A DNA stretch of 64,000 nucleotides from Kitasatospora sp. CB01950. Its GTDB lineage: Bacteria > Actinomycetota > Actinomycetes > Streptomycetales > Streptomycetaceae. Positions 15,788-24,861 of the stretch are shown here, piece by piece. The DNA is taken from assembly GCF_001905465.1 (NCBI RefSeq), contig NZ_LISX01000013.1, forward strand, positions 1 through 64,000. Reading direction: 5' to 3'. Below the pieces are notes generated by a model. The model ran no database searches, was not told the DNA's origin, and worked only from the letters and a program-made list of their open reading frames with translations. A program made the position numbers and the translations under genes. Position 1 is the stretch's first letter. The number at the start of each line of letters is the position of its first letter.

Positions 15788-18631
15788 ATGAGGGGCGGCG
15801 GAGTGCCGGGGTTCGTCGGGCGGCGGCGTGAGCTGGCTAGGCTGGCCGCAGCGTTGCGGGCGGTGCCCTCGGTGGTGCTGGTGGAAGGCGAGGCGGGTAC
15901 CGGGAAGTCCGCACTGGTGCGGCAGGCACTGGCGGTGGCCGGGACGGCGCCGGAGCGGGTGCTGAGCGGGTACTGCCATCCGATCGCCGAGCCGATGCCG
16001 TACGGGCCGATGCTGGATGCGTTGCGGTCCAGCGGTCCGCTGCTCGCGGAGGTGGCACCGTTGCCGGCGAGCGCAGGTGCGCTTCGGTCGTGGCTGCCGG
16101 AACTCGGAGCGTGGCTGCCGCACGCACCCGAGGGCGGGGACGAACGGCATCGGTTGGTGCAAGGCATCCGGGCGCTGCTCGACGCGCTGGGCCGTGTGGT
16201 GCTGGTGGTCGAGGACGCGCAGTGGGCGGACCGGGCGAGCCGCGAGCTATTGCTGCTGTTGGCCAGGGACCCTCGGCCGGGTCTGTCGTTGCTGGTGACG
16301 TACCGGGCGGAGGAGCTGGCTGGGGGGGTGCCGGTGCTGGGCGCGGCCTACCGCTGCCCGCCGGGGGTGGCCGGCGGATTGGTGCAGCTCGGGCCGCTGG
16401 AGGAGGCAGAGGTACGGGAGCTGGCGGCCCGGGAGTGGAGCGCGGAGGCGGTGCCCGAGCTGGTGGCCGTGCTGAGCGAACGGTCCGGTGGCCTTCCGGC
16501 CCTGGTTGTCGAGGACCTGGCGGCCCTGCGGGAGAGCGGTCCGCACTCTGAGCCGGCGGTGGCACTGGCGGAGACCGAGCTGCCACGCGGGCTGCGAGAC
16601 GTGGTCGCCGAACGGTTGGCCGGGCTCGGACCGGACGCACTCACGGTGGCGGAGACGGTGGCGGTGTTGGACGCGCCGACCAGCGAGGAGGTGATCGGCG
16701 AGGTGGCGCAGCTGTCGGCCGAACGGGTGGCGACGGCCCTGGTGGAGGCGCTGCGGGCAGGCGTCCTGGCCGAGCCCATGGCGGCCCGGTACGCGTTTTG
16801 CCGGGAACCCGTCCGGCAGGTGGCGTATCGGCGCATCCCGGGGCCGGTGAGGTCGGCGCTGCACCGGCGGGTGATCGCAGTGCTGCGTGCTGCCGAGCCG
16901 CAGCCGCTCGCCCGGATCGCCGCGCACACCAGGGCCCTCGGCGACCGGGCCGCCTGGCAGGGGGTGGCCGAGGAAGCTGCTGAGCAGACGGCCGAGCAGG
17001 GTGACCCGGCGGCGGCCGGGCTGCTGTTGCGGGAACTGCTGGCGGAGACGGATCTGGCCCCCGAGCGGCGGGTGCGGGCGGCTCGGGCGCTGTCGGCCAT
17101 CGCCGCGAACGCCGCCGACGACACCGCGAGCACCGCCGCGCTGGGCGGGATCGTCGCCGACCCGCGTCTGCCGGTCCCGGATCGGGGCGAGATCCGGTTG
17201 ACGCTCGGGCTGCGGGTGGCCGTCCAGGGCGGTGACCGGGCCGGGTTCGCGCAGATCGAGCGGGCCGCCGACGAACTCGCCGAGCGTCCCGCCAGGGCCG
17301 CGCGTGCGCTGGTGGCGCTGGCGATGAACGAACGCGACGGTGCGGGTGCAGCCGCCCGGGAGCACATGGCGAAGGCCGCCGCGGCGCTGGAGGTCGAGCC
17401 GGACGAGGAGGTCGCCGCCGCCTACCGGGCCACCCTGCTGACCTTCCAGGCCCGCGAGGGCGACCCCGCGCTGTGGCCCGAACTGGACCGGCTGCCACGC
17501 GACTCCACCAACCCGGAGCTGGTCCGGCAGACCACTCGGGCCCTGTACAACGTCGGCGACATCGCCCTCGACACGGGGCACGACCAGCGAGCGGGCCGGT
17601 TGCTCGCCGAGAGCCGGGCGTTGGCCCGGCAGGCCGCGAGTTCCTACCTGGAGTGCTACAGCCGGATCGCCCTGCTGCGGCTGGACGGGCTGGCCGGGCG
17701 CTGGCAGGGCCTCGAGGAACGGTTCGCGGCGCTGGGCACGGAGTTCCCGGACGTGGCGATGGCCGGTGTCGAGCGCGCCATGCTGCTGGGGCGGTTGGCC
17801 GCCGCGCGGGGGCGGCTGGCGGTGGCCAGGGCGGAGTTCACCAGCGCGGCCGAGTACGGGGAGCGGGAGTCGCAGGTCACCGCGGCGCTGCGGGCCGCGG
17901 CCGGTCTCGGTGCGCTCGAACTGGCCGAGCACGGCGGGGCGGCGGCTGCCGCCGTGGTGGCGTCCGCCGTGGCGATCCTGCGGCAGGCGGGGGCCTGGGC
18001 GCGCAGCGGGGAGCTACTGCCGGTGGCAGTGGAGACCGCACGAGCGATCGGCGACATCGACGCGGCCCGGCACCTCACGGAGGAAGCCGCGGAGGCACTG
18101 GGCGGCGTCGATGCACCGGCCGCGCACGCCGGACTCGAACTGGCCCGGGGCCACCTGCTGGACGGCCTCGGCGGCACCGGTACCGAAACCGGCGGCGGTG
18201 CGGCCGAGGCCTACCGGCGGGCACGGGACGCGTGGCGGGCGATCGGCCGCCCGTACGAGGCTGCCCGCGCGGAGGAGCGGCTGGCCCGGGTGCTGGCCGA
18301 GCACGACTCGCAGGCCGCGGCCGAGTGGCTGACCGCCGCGGAGGCGGCCTTCACCACGCTCGGGGCGGCGTCCGACGCGGCGCGCTGCCAGCACGTCCGG
18401 CGTGATCTCGGCCTCGGGCGGACGGCCTCGCCGGGGCGGCGAGGTTACGGCGAGGCTCTTTCGCCACGCGAGCGGCAGGTGGCGGAGCTGGTCGCGCAGG
18501 GGGCCGGCAACCAGGACATCGCGCAGGCGCTGTTCCTGTCGCCGCGTACGGTCGAGCACCACGTGGCGAGCGTCCTGCGCAAGCTCGGGGTGGGGCGGAA
18601 GGAGGTGGCGGAGGCGTTGGCCGCCAGGTGA
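15788..18631 (+). CDS. LAL-type LuxR family regulator with N-terminal ATPase
   Basis: Large ATP-binding LuxR regulator of 947 residues. Walker A GEAGTGKS is at residues 34-41 and Walker B is VVLVVEDAQWAD. A long alanine-rich helical region of TPR-like character follows. A LuxR helix-turn-helix closes the protein (LSPRERQVAELVAQGAGNQD, then SPRTVEHHVASVLRKLGVG). Such proteins often control secondary-metabolite or carbon-use genes. No biosynthetic cluster is adjacent, so the target is unknown. The ATG at 15788 follows GGAGGAGGTGCGCAGTG; GTG 15785 is also possible. Confidence 0.88.
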   Translation: MRGGGVPGFVGRRRELARLAAALRAVPSVVLVEGEAGTGKSALVRQALAVAGTAPERVLSGYCHPIAEPMPYGPMLDALRSSGPLLAEVAPLPASAGALRSWLPELGAWLPHAPEGGDERHRLVQGIRALLDALGRVVLVVEDAQWADRASRELLLLLARDPRPGLSLLVTYRAEELAGGVPVLGAAYRCPPGVAGGLVQLGPLEEAEVRELAAREWSAEAVPELVAVLSERSGGLPALVVEDLAALRESGPHSEPAVALAETELPRGLRDVVAERLAGLGPDALTVAETVAVLDAPTSEEVIGEVAQLSAERVATALVEALRAGVLAEPMAARYAFCREPVRQVAYRRIPGPVRSALHRRVIAVLRAAEPQPLARIAAHTRALGDRAAWQGVAEEAAEQTAEQGDPAAAGLLLRELLAETDLAPERRVRAARALSAIAANAADDTASTAALGGIVADPRLPVPDRGEIRLTLGLRVAVQGGDRAGFAQIERAADELAERPARAARALVALAMNERDGAGAAAREHMAKAAAALEVEPDEEVAAAYRATLLTFQAREGDPALWPELDRLPRDSTNPELVRQTTRALYNVGDIALDTGHDQRAGRLLAESRALARQAASSYLECYSRIALLRLDGLAGRWQGLEERFAALGTEFPDVAMAGVERAMLLGRLAAARGRLAVARAEFTSAAEYGERESQVTAALRAAAGLGALELAEHGGAAAAAVVASAVAILRQAGAWARSGELLPVAVETARAIGDIDAARHLTEEAAEALGGVDAPAAHAGLELARGHLLDGLGGTGTETGGGAAEAYRRARDAWRAIGRPYEAARAEERLARVLAEHDSQAAAEWLTAAEAAFTTLGAASDAARCQHVRRDLGLGRTASPGRRGYGEALSPRERQVAELVAQGAGNQDIAQALFLSPRTVEHHVASVLRKLGVGRKEVAEALAAR

Positions 18632-18634
18632 CGG

Positions 18635-18799
18635 TCAGTCGACCGTCCGGGAGTGGTGGGGCAGGCGGGCGAGGTGGGCGAGGGTGGCCCGGCGGGTCTG
18701 GCGTTCGACGGTGCCGCGGCGCGGACAGCGCGCGGCGGGGTGCTCGAGGGCGGTGAAGTGCTCGCTGGCGTAGAGGCGGAAGCGTTCGCGGCGGGTCAT
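18635..18799 (-). CDS. small basic protein, unknown
   Basis: An ORF of 54 codons (begins MTRRERFRLYASEHFTALEH) ending 4 bp from the convergent LuxR stop. It is rich in Arg and His with one Cys. AGGAGA 5-6 nt before its ATG is a strong ribosome site, the main reason to accept it. No family is recognised. It could be a real conserved small protein or a chance ORF in GC-rich DNA. Confidence 0.45.
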   Translation of the reverse strand: MTRRERFRLYASEHFTALEHPAARCPRRGTVERQTRRATLAHLARLPHHSRTVD

Positions 18800-18937
18800 C
18801 CGGATCTCCTGACTGGGGGTGGGGAGAGCGGACACCAGCTTCGCCGTGGGTCGGTGGGCTGATCAATGCGTAGGGGATACCCATCCCGAACGGCGAAGAG
18901 TGCGTAGTCGCAGCGGTGGGTCGGCAGGTGAGGAGGT

Positions 18938-20167
18938 TCAGCGAATGATGTGTGGGAGGAATCGGGCGCCCTGGTGGGTGATGGGGCTGTCGTCGGTCTC
19001 GCGGATGCCGAGGCCGGCGGATTCACCGTCCACGACCCAGGCGCCGAGGACGGGGCGGTTGCCGTCGAAGTCGGGGAGGGGGTGGTACTGCTGGTAGCAG
19101 TGGCCTTCGGAGCCGTAGCGGTCCGGGTCGCCCGCCCAGTCGGCGAGGCGGGTCTGGGTGCCGTCGGGTTCGACGATGCGGATGCCGGCGCCCTCGCGGC
19201 CCAGCAGCGGCTTGGCTGCATAGCCGGGGCCGTCGGGGTCGGCGAGTTCGCGCGGGCCGTCGAGGTAGGCGGGCAACAGGTTCGGGTGGCCGGGGTTGAG
19301 TTCCCACAGGACGGCCAGCAGCGCCTTGTTGGACAGCAGCATCTTCCAGGCGGGTTCGATCCACAGCGTGGAGCCGGTGCCGCCGCCGAGGTCGATGACG
19401 TCGAGGAGCCGGTCGGCGAACTCGTCCTCGACGAGCCACTCCCACGGGTAGAGCTTGAACGCGGAACGGATGAAGCGGTGTTCGAGGTCGACGAAGCGGC
19501 CGGTCAGGCCGTCCCAGCCGATGTCCTCCACGGCGATGCCGACGGTCTCGAGACCGGCCTGTTCGGCGCACTCCTGGAGGTAGAGGGTGGTCAGCCAGTC
19601 CTCGCCCTCGGTGTCGCCGCGGGAGTGGGCGAAGTGCACGGGCCCGGGCGGGAGCAGGTGCTTCTGGCGCTGCCAGGAGGCGATCAGGCGTTCGTGGAGG
19701 GAGTTCCACTGGTCGGCGCCGGGGAAGCGGTCCTCCAGCCAGAACCACTGCGGTCCGGCGGCCTCGATCAGCGAGGTCGGGGTGTCGGCGTTGTACTCGA
19801 ACAGCTTGGCGGGGCCGGTGCCGTCGTAGGCGAGGTCGAACCGGCCGTACACGCTGGGCTGTTCGTCGCGGCGGTGCCAGGACTCGGCGACGGCCGCGGC
19901 CAGTCGGAGGTCGGTGATGCCGAAGTCGGCGAAGCGGCCGGTGCGCACCACGTGGTCGGCGGCGGAGAGGGAGAGCTCGTGGAGTTCCTCGACGACCTCC
20001 TCCAGGGCCTCGACCTCGGGGAGGGAGAACTCGTAGTAGGCGCTCTCGTCCCAGTAGGGGTGTGGGCCGCCCTGATTGCAGGGGTCGGAGCACATCGCGT
20101 ACACGAGGCCCTGGGACTCGACGGTGGCCAGCCAATCGGCGCGCGGAGTGATGGTGTGACGGCGCAT
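18938..20167 (-). CDS. glutathionylspermidine synthase-like ATP-grasp protein
   Basis: Protein of 409 residues of the GSP-synthase/YjfC family. Recognisable blocks are FDLAYDGTGPAKLFEYNADTP in the pre-ATP-grasp part, WLVEDEFADRLLDVI, then IEPAWKMLLSNKALLAVLWEL and PLLGREGAGIRI in the ATP-grasp part. The family ligates an amine to a peptide carboxylate. Actinobacteria lack glutathione, so the true substrate is unlikely to be glutathionylspermidine. It follows the lipoprotein gene by 6 bp in one operon, facing away from a DUF350 gene, as in the enterobacterial yjfL-yjfM-yjfC group. Confidence 0.86.
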   Translation of the reverse strand: MRRHTITPRADWLATVESQGLVYAMCSDPCNQGGPHPYWDESAYYEFSLPEVEALEEVVEELHELSLSAADHVVRTGRFADFGITDLRLAAAVAESWHRRDEQPSVYGRFDLAYDGTGPAKLFEYNADTPTSLIEAAGPQWFWLEDRFPGADQWNSLHERLIASWQRQKHLLPPGPVHFAHSRGDTEGEDWLTTLYLQECAEQAGLETVGIAVEDIGWDGLTGRFVDLEHRFIRSAFKLYPWEWLVEDEFADRLLDVIDLGGGTGSTLWIEPAWKMLLSNKALLAVLWELNPGHPNLLPAYLDGPRELADPDGPGYAAKPLLGREGAGIRIVEPDGTQTRLADWAGDPDRYGSEGHCYQQYHPLPDFDGNRPVLGAWVVDGESAGLGIRETDDSPITHQGARFLPHIIR

Positions 20168-20173
20168 CAGGGA

Positions 20174-20512
20174 TCAGCCGCCGCCCGAGCCGCTGCTGCT
20201 GCCCTTGGGGCAGCCGAAGCCGCCGCGCTTGGTGGCGGCCTTGTCGAAGGTGCCGCCGTTGACGGTGTCGGTGCCGTACCCGCAGTAGTACCAGCGGCCC
20301 GCGCCGGCGCCGCCGGCCGAACAGGAGTGGCTGTCCAGCACCTTCAGCGTGGTCGGGTCGACGCAGCGGCTGGGCGGAGTGCTGGAGGAGGAGCAGCCGG
20401 ACAGGGTGAGGGCGAGCGTGCCGACCATGCCCAGCGTGACGAAGCCCGACCGGCGGCGGGTGCCTGGTATCGGTTGGTCCGGGGCGGGAGCGGCGGGCGG
20501 CGGCGGTGTCAT
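20174..20512 (-). CDS. predicted lipoprotein (cysteine-rich, small)
   Basis: Protein of 112 residues. A proline-rich start and RRRS precede a hydrophobic segment (GFVTLGMVGTLALTLSGCSS) ending in a lipobox-like LTLSGC. The mature part has several cysteines (RCVDPTTLKV, SHSC, YYCGYG, GFGCPKG) and a Gly/Ser tail. It occupies the position of the YjfM/YgiB-type partner, 6 bp upstream of the ATP-grasp gene, and is probably exported and membrane-anchored. Direct homology to DUF1190 is not clear by eye. Confidence 0.7.
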   Translation of the reverse strand: MTPPPPAAPAPDQPIPGTRRRSGFVTLGMVGTLALTLSGCSSSSTPPSRCVDPTTLKVLDSHSCSAGGAGAGRWYYCGYGTDTVNGGTFDKAATKRGGFGCPKGSSSGSGGG

Positions 20513-20539
20513 GGCGGATCATCGTACGCGGAGGGTGTG

Positions 20540-20552
20540 ATGGTCGGACCAT
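20540..20552. promoter_or_regulatory. 13-bp palindrome in divergent promoter region
   Basis: ATGGTC, one G, then GACCAT forms a perfect palindrome in the 145 bp between the lipoprotein gene (minus) and the DUF350 gene (plus). It is a candidate operator for the divergent pair; the binding protein is unknown. Confidence 0.35.
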
Positions 20553-20657
20553 TCCCGTCGGAAACTGAGGACCCGCCAGGACGATGGGCTATCTTTTGCC
20601 AATCCTTGACCATGGCGCGGCCCGGCGCGGCCGCGCGACCCCGGGGGAGCCCCGCTG

Positions 20658-21080
20658 ATGAACGAGATAGTCCACGGCCTCGGCGCGGCCGCCGTCTACG
20701 GCCTGGTCGGCCTGCTGCTGTTGCTGCTCGGCTACCTGCTGATCGACGTGCTCACCCCGGGCAAGCTCGGCCGGCTGATCTGGGCGGAGGGCAACCGCAA
20801 CGCCGCCCTGCTGCTCAGTTCGGCGCTCCTCGGCGTGGGCGGCATCGTGTACACCGCGATCCGCACCACCTACGACGACTTCGGCAAGGGCCTGGTCTCC
20901 ACGCTGTGCTTCGGCGTTCTCGGGCTGCTGCTGATGGCGCTCGCGTTCTGGCTGCTGGACCTGCTCACCCCCGGTCGGCTGGGCGCGGTCCTGGTCTCGA
21001 AGGAGCCGCACCCGGCGGTGTGGGTGTCGGCCAGCTGCAACCTGGCTGCCGCAGCGATCGTCGCCGCCTCGATCGCCTGA
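20658..21080 (+). CDS. DUF350 family membrane protein
   Basis: Integral membrane protein of 140 residues with four predicted helices arranged as two similar halves: LVGLLLLLLGYLLIDVLTPG and LMALAFWLLDLLTPGRLG repeat the DxLTPG signature of DUF350 (YjfL). Its function is unknown; the family co-occurs with GSP-synthase-like ATP-grasp proteins and envelope-stress genes. Here it is divergent from that operon, an association that supports a shared envelope role. The ATG is at 20658. Confidence 0.85.
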   Translation: MNEIVHGLGAAAVYGLVGLLLLLLGYLLIDVLTPGKLGRLIWAEGNRNAALLLSSALLGVGGIVYTAIRTTYDDFGKGLVSTLCFGVLGLLLMALAFWLLDLLTPGRLGAVLVSKEPHPAVWVSASCNLAAAAIVAASIA

Positions 21081-21110
21081 CGGAACACCTGACGGAACAC
21101 CTGACGGAAC
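21076..21110. repeat. 12-bp tandem repeat, almost three copies
   Basis: The unit CCTGACGGAACA occurs at 21076 and 21088 and, bar its last base, at 21100. It begins inside the stop of the DUF350 gene. CTGGCGGA and CCTGACGGG follow as decayed copies. Confidence 0.6.
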
Positions 21111-21160
21111 GGCTGGCGGATCGCCTGACGGGCCGCCGCCTCCGACGGCCCGTCGCGGCG

Positions 21161-22303
21161 TCATCGGTGTGCGCCCGGCAGGAGTTCGGCGAGCAGCGGT
21201 GCCACCTGGCCGGTCTCCAGCAGGAAGCCGTCGTGGCCGTACGGCGAGGAGATCACCCGGAGGGCGTCGGCGTGCGGCAGGTGCGTGGCGAGTTCGGCCT
21301 GTTGGGAAGGCGGGTAGAGCCGGTCCGAGTCGACGGCGGCGATCAGCGCGGGGGCGGTCACCCGGCGCAGTGCGGCGGCCGTCCCGCCCCGGCCGCGGCC
21401 CAGGTCGTGGGCGTTCATCGCCTCGTTGAGGACGATGTAGCTGCCCGCGTCGAAGCGGTGCGCGAGCTTCGAAGCGTGGTGGTCGAGGTAGGACTCGACG
21501 GCGAACCGCCCGCCGCGCCAAGGGTGTTCGCCGGCCTGTGGGGCGCGGCCGAAGCGGGTCGCGAGTTCGGTCTCGCTGCGGTAGGTGATCTGGGCGAGCC
21601 GGCGGGCCAGGCCGAGACCGCGGTGCGGCCCGGCGCCGGGCGGCAGATGGTGGTAGTCGCCGCCGTGCCAGCCGGAGTCGCTGCGGATCGCGTGCAACTG
21701 CGTCGAGGCGTGCGCGATCTGCTCGGCGGAGGCTGCCGCTGCGGTCGCCAGCACCAGCAGCCCGCCCACCCGTGAAGGGTGCGCGACCGCCCACTCCAGC
21801 GCCCGCATCCCACCCATCGACCCGCCGACCACCAGCGCCCACCGCTCCACGCCGAGCGCGTCGGCGAGGAGCGCCTCGGCGGCCACCTGGTCGCGCTGGG
21901 TCAGGAGCGGGAAGCGTCCGCCCCAGGCCCGCCCGTCGGGCGCGGGGGAGGACGGCCCGGTGGAGCCCTGGCAGCCGCCCAGCACGTTCGGCGTCACCAC
22001 GAACCAGCGGTCGGTGTCCAAGGGCCGCCCAGGGCCGACCAGTTCGTCCCACCAGCCGGCCGTGGGGTGACCGGCCGCGGCGGGCCCGGCGAGGTGGCTG
22101 TCGCCGGTCAACGCGTGCAGCACCAGGACGGCGTTGGAGCCGTCCGGCGTGAGCGAGCCCCAGGTCTCGTACGCCAGTCGCGCGTCCGGCAGGGTGCCGC
22201 CCGCCTCCAGGGCGAGCGGCCCGGGCAGTGCGAACCAGTGCCGCCCGCCGGCCGGGTCGCCGTCCCGCCAGGCCCCGGTGGCAGGCGGGACGGCAAGGCC
22301 CAC
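21161..22303 (-). CDS. metX: homoserine O-acetyltransferase
   Basis: Alpha/beta-hydrolase-fold acyltransferase of 380 residues that acetylates homoserine (acetyl-CoA donor) in methionine biosynthesis. Key features are ALTGDSHLAG, the TPNVLGGCQGSTGPSS block conserved in MetX, the nucleophile elbow GGSMGGMRALEW, and late Asp and His residues (AVDSDRLYPP and YGHDGFL). The start is GTG, 8 bp after the metY stop, so the two genes form an operon and are probably translationally coupled. Confidence 0.93.
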   Translation of the reverse strand: MGLAVPPATGAWRDGDPAGGRHWFALPGPLALEAGGTLPDARLAYETWGSLTPDGSNAVLVLHALTGDSHLAGPAAAGHPTAGWWDELVGPGRPLDTDRWFVVTPNVLGGCQGSTGPSSPAPDGRAWGGRFPLLTQRDQVAAEALLADALGVERWALVVGGSMGGMRALEWAVAHPSRVGGLLVLATAAAASAEQIAHASTQLHAIRSDSGWHGGDYHHLPPGAGPHRGLGLARRLAQITYRSETELATRFGRAPQAGEHPWRGGRFAVESYLDHHASKLAHRFDAGSYIVLNEAMNAHDLGRGRGGTAAALRRVTAPALIAAVDSDRLYPPSQQAELATHLPHADALRVISSPYGHDGFLLETGQVAPLLAELLPGAHR

Positions 22304-22311
22304 AGTGCTGT

Positions 22312-23631
22312 TCAGGACACGCCCTTCGCCGAACGGAAGCCCGCCTCCAGGTCCGCCTTCAGATCGACGACGCTCTCCAGCCCGACCGACAGCCGCACCA
22401 GACCGGGCGCGGTGCCGGTGGCCGCCAACTGTTCGGCGTCCAGCTGGCTGTGGGTGGTGGACGCCGGGTGGATCACCAGGCTGCGGACGTCCCCGATGTT
22501 GGCGAGGTGGCTGAACAGCTCCAGCCCGTCCACGAACCGCCGCCCGGCCTCGACGCCGTCACGCAGTTCGAAGGAGAGCACCGCGCCGGTGCCGCGCGGC
22601 AGGTAGTGCTGGGCGGCGGCGTGCCAGCGGCTGGACGGCAGACCCGGGTAGTGGACGGCCGCGACCTCGTCGCGGGCCTGGAGCCAGCGGGCCAGTTCCA
22701 GCGCGTTGGCGGTGTGCCGCTCCAGCCGCAGCGACAGCGTCTCGATGCCCTGCAGCAGCAGGAACGCCGAGTGCGGGGCGAGCGCGGGGCCGAGGTCGCG
22801 CAGCAGCTGCACCCGCAGCTTGGCGGCGAACGCGCCCGGCCCGAGGGCGTCCCAGAACCGCAGGCCGTGGTAGCTCGGGTCGGGCTCGCTGAAGCCGGGG
22901 AAACGCTCGGCGTGGGCGCCGAAGTCGAAGGTGCCGCCGTCCACCACCACGCCGCCGATGGTGGTGCCGTGCCCGCCGAGGAACTTGGTCGCCGAGTGCA
23001 CCACGACGTCCGCGCCGTGCTCGATCGGCCGCAGCAGGAAGGGAGTCGGCACGGTGTTGTCGACGATCAGCGGCACCCCGGCGGTGTGTGCGACATCGGC
23101 GACGGCACGCACGTCGAGTACGTTGCCTCGCGGGTTGCCGAGCGACTCCGCGAACAGCGCCTTGGTGTTCGGACGGATCGCCGCCCGCCAGGCGTCCAGG
23201 TCGTCCGGGTCGTCGACGAAGCTCACCTCGATGCCGAACCGGGGCAGCGTGTGCCGCAGTAGGTTGAAGGTGCCGCCGTACAGCGACGCCGAGGAGACCA
23301 GGTGGTCGCCCGCCCCGGCGACCGTCAGCAACGCCAGCGTCTCGGCGGCCTGGCCGGAGGCCAGCGCGACCGCCGCCACGCCGCCCTCCAGGGAGGCCAG
23401 GCGCTGCTCCAGCACGTCGGTGGTCGGGTTGTGGATCCGAGTGTAGATGTTGCCCGGCTCGGCGAGGGCGAACAGGTCGGCGGCGTGCGCGGTGTTCCGG
23501 AACGCGAACGAGGTGGTCTGGTAGATCGGCACCGCCCGGGCCCCGGTTGCGGGGTCGGGCTGCGCGCCCGCATGGATCTGCCGGGTCTCGAACGACCAGC
23601 CGGGAGTGGCCGCGGGGCTCTGCTCGGACAT
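22312..23631 (-). CDS. metY: O-acetylhomoserine sulfhydrylase
   Basis: PLP enzyme of 439 residues (Cys/Met metabolism family) that makes homocysteine from O-acetylhomoserine and sulfide. Visible landmarks are YTRIHNPTTDVLEQRLASLEGG, ASGQAAETLALL, SLYGGTFNL, VDNTVPTPFL, the PLP-lysine motif SATKFLGGHG, and HPASTTHSQL near the end. The ATG is preceded by AGGAG. It heads the metY-metX operon, which makes direct-sulfhydrylation methionine synthesis likely. Confidence 0.93.
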   Translation of the reverse strand: MSEQSPAATPGWSFETRQIHAGAQPDPATGARAVPIYQTTSFAFRNTAHAADLFALAEPGNIYTRIHNPTTDVLEQRLASLEGGVAAVALASGQAAETLALLTVAGAGDHLVSSASLYGGTFNLLRHTLPRFGIEVSFVDDPDDLDAWRAAIRPNTKALFAESLGNPRGNVLDVRAVADVAHTAGVPLIVDNTVPTPFLLRPIEHGADVVVHSATKFLGGHGTTIGGVVVDGGTFDFGAHAERFPGFSEPDPSYHGLRFWDALGPGAFAAKLRVQLLRDLGPALAPHSAFLLLQGIETLSLRLERHTANALELARWLQARDEVAAVHYPGLPSSRWHAAAQHYLPRGTGAVLSFELRDGVEAGRRFVDGLELFSHLANIGDVRSLVIHPASTTHSQLDAEQLAATGTAPGLVRLSVGLESVVDLKADLEAGFRSAKGVS

Positions 23632-23842
23632 GCTGCTCCTGTACGCGTGCGGGGAGGGGCGGACGGCTGCGCGGGCAGGGCGGAGCCGTCACGGGAGGAG
23701 GGGGCGACGGACCGTCGGGATGTTCGGGCGGCGGAAGGAGGCTGCCGGGACGGTCACGGCGTCAGGTAAGCACAGCGCGGGAACGGCCCGCCAGCGGATC
23801 GTCGGAGTGGACATGGGGGGACACGCGACGACACATCCAGGA

Positions 23843-23874
23843 GACCTGACGGTGCATCATCGGATATTCAGGTC
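23843..23874. promoter_or_regulatory. inverted repeat upstream of metY
   Basis: GACCTGA at 23843-23849 and TCAGGTC at 23868-23874 are perfect complements, 18 bp apart. The pair lies between the end of the LysR gene and metY, about 210 bp before the metY start. It may be an operator or part of a LysR-gene terminator. No SAM-riboswitch-like fold was seen in the region. Confidence 0.3.
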
Positions 23875-23882
23875 ATGTGATT

Positions 23883-24770
23883 TCAGGCGGTCGGGGCTTC
23901 GGGAGGGATGCCCAGAAGGTCGAGGAAGGCGGCGGTCGCCGGAGTCCGGCCCGAGCGGCTCCACACCGCCGTCTCGACCCGGGTGGGCGCGTCCGACACC
24001 TCGACGACGGCCACCCCCGTCAGCCGGGACACGTACGCGGCAGGAAGCATCGCCACCGCCAGCCCCGGGCCGACCAGGCGGGGGATGTATGCGGCGTCGC
24101 TGACCTCGAACGCCACGTCACGGATCAGGCCGGCCGCGTTGAACGCCAGGTCGGTCTGGGTACGGCCGGCCGTGCCCGCGGGCAGGTCGACGAACGGTTC
24201 GGCGGCGAGCGTGCGCAGGCTCACCCGGCGGCGGGCGGCCAGCGGATGGTCCGGTGCCACGACCGCGACCAGGCGGCCGCGGGCCAGCTCGCGTGCCGTC
24301 ACCCCCGGCGGGCGCAGCGTCGGCGGCAGTCCGAGGAAGGCCACGTCCAGCGAGCCCCGGCGGACCTGTTCGATCAGGTCGTCGCTGGCGCCGACCCGCA
24401 GGCTGATCCGCACCTGTGGGTGACGGCCGCGGAAGGCGTGCAGTCCGGCCGGGATGTCCACGGCGGTGACGGTCGGGATCAGGCCCACCGCGAGCCGCCC
24501 GCGCACCTCGCCGACGGCCGCCGCGACCTCGGCGGCCGCTCGTTCCGCGGCCTCCAGGCACTGGCGGGCGGCCGGCAGGAAGGCCTCGCCCGCCGGGGTC
24601 AGCCGTACCCGGCGGCTGGTGCGCTCGAACAGCCGGGCGCCCAGCTCCTGTTCGAGGCGGGAGATCTGGTGGCTGAGCGCCGATTGCACGACCAGGCAGC
24701 GCTCCGCGGCGCGGGTGAAGTTGAGCGTTTCGGCGACCGCGAGGACGTAGCGCACCTGTTGAAGCTCCAT
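23883..24770 (-). CDS. LysR family transcriptional regulator
   Basis: Regulator of 295 residues. It has an N-terminal LysR helix-turn-helix (MELQQVRYVLAVAETLNFTR, then SALSHQISRLEQELGARLFE) and a substrate-binding domain starting at GRLAVGLIPTVTAVDIPAGL. The ATG at 24770 is chosen because the family begins exactly with MELQQVRYF-type sequence. It is divergent from an EamA exporter across 91 bp, the classical LysR/target layout, so it probably controls that exporter. Confidence 0.88.
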   Translation of the reverse strand: MELQQVRYVLAVAETLNFTRAAERCLVVQSALSHQISRLEQELGARLFERTSRRVRLTPAGEAFLPAARQCLEAAERAAAEVAAAVGEVRGRLAVGLIPTVTAVDIPAGLHAFRGRHPQVRISLRVGASDDLIEQVRRGSLDVAFLGLPPTLRPPGVTARELARGRLVAVVAPDHPLAARRRVSLRTLAAEPFVDLPAGTAGRTQTDLAFNAAGLIRDVAFEVSDAAYIPRLVGPGLAVAMLPAAYVSRLTGVAVVEVSDAPTRVETAVWSRSGRTPATAAFLDLLGIPPEAPTA

Positions 24771-24861
24771 GAACCCATCCTGTATCCATCGTGATTCCGG
24801 ATCAATGCGCTGACAAACATGTGTTGGACTCATCGATCGGGTGAACGCCAGACTCTTCGAC

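Noticed and set aside
18950..21775. A 941-codon plus-strand frame opposite the ATP-grasp gene.
   Set aside because: It is the antisense shadow of the GSP-synthase-like gene and metX, Gly/Val-rich without motifs.
23632..23882. A possible SAM riboswitch upstream of metY.
   Set aside because: Read on the minus strand, the leader lacks the conserved helices and core bases I know for SAM-I, SAM-II or SAM-IV; only a simple 7-bp inverted repeat was found. A covariance-model search would be decisive.
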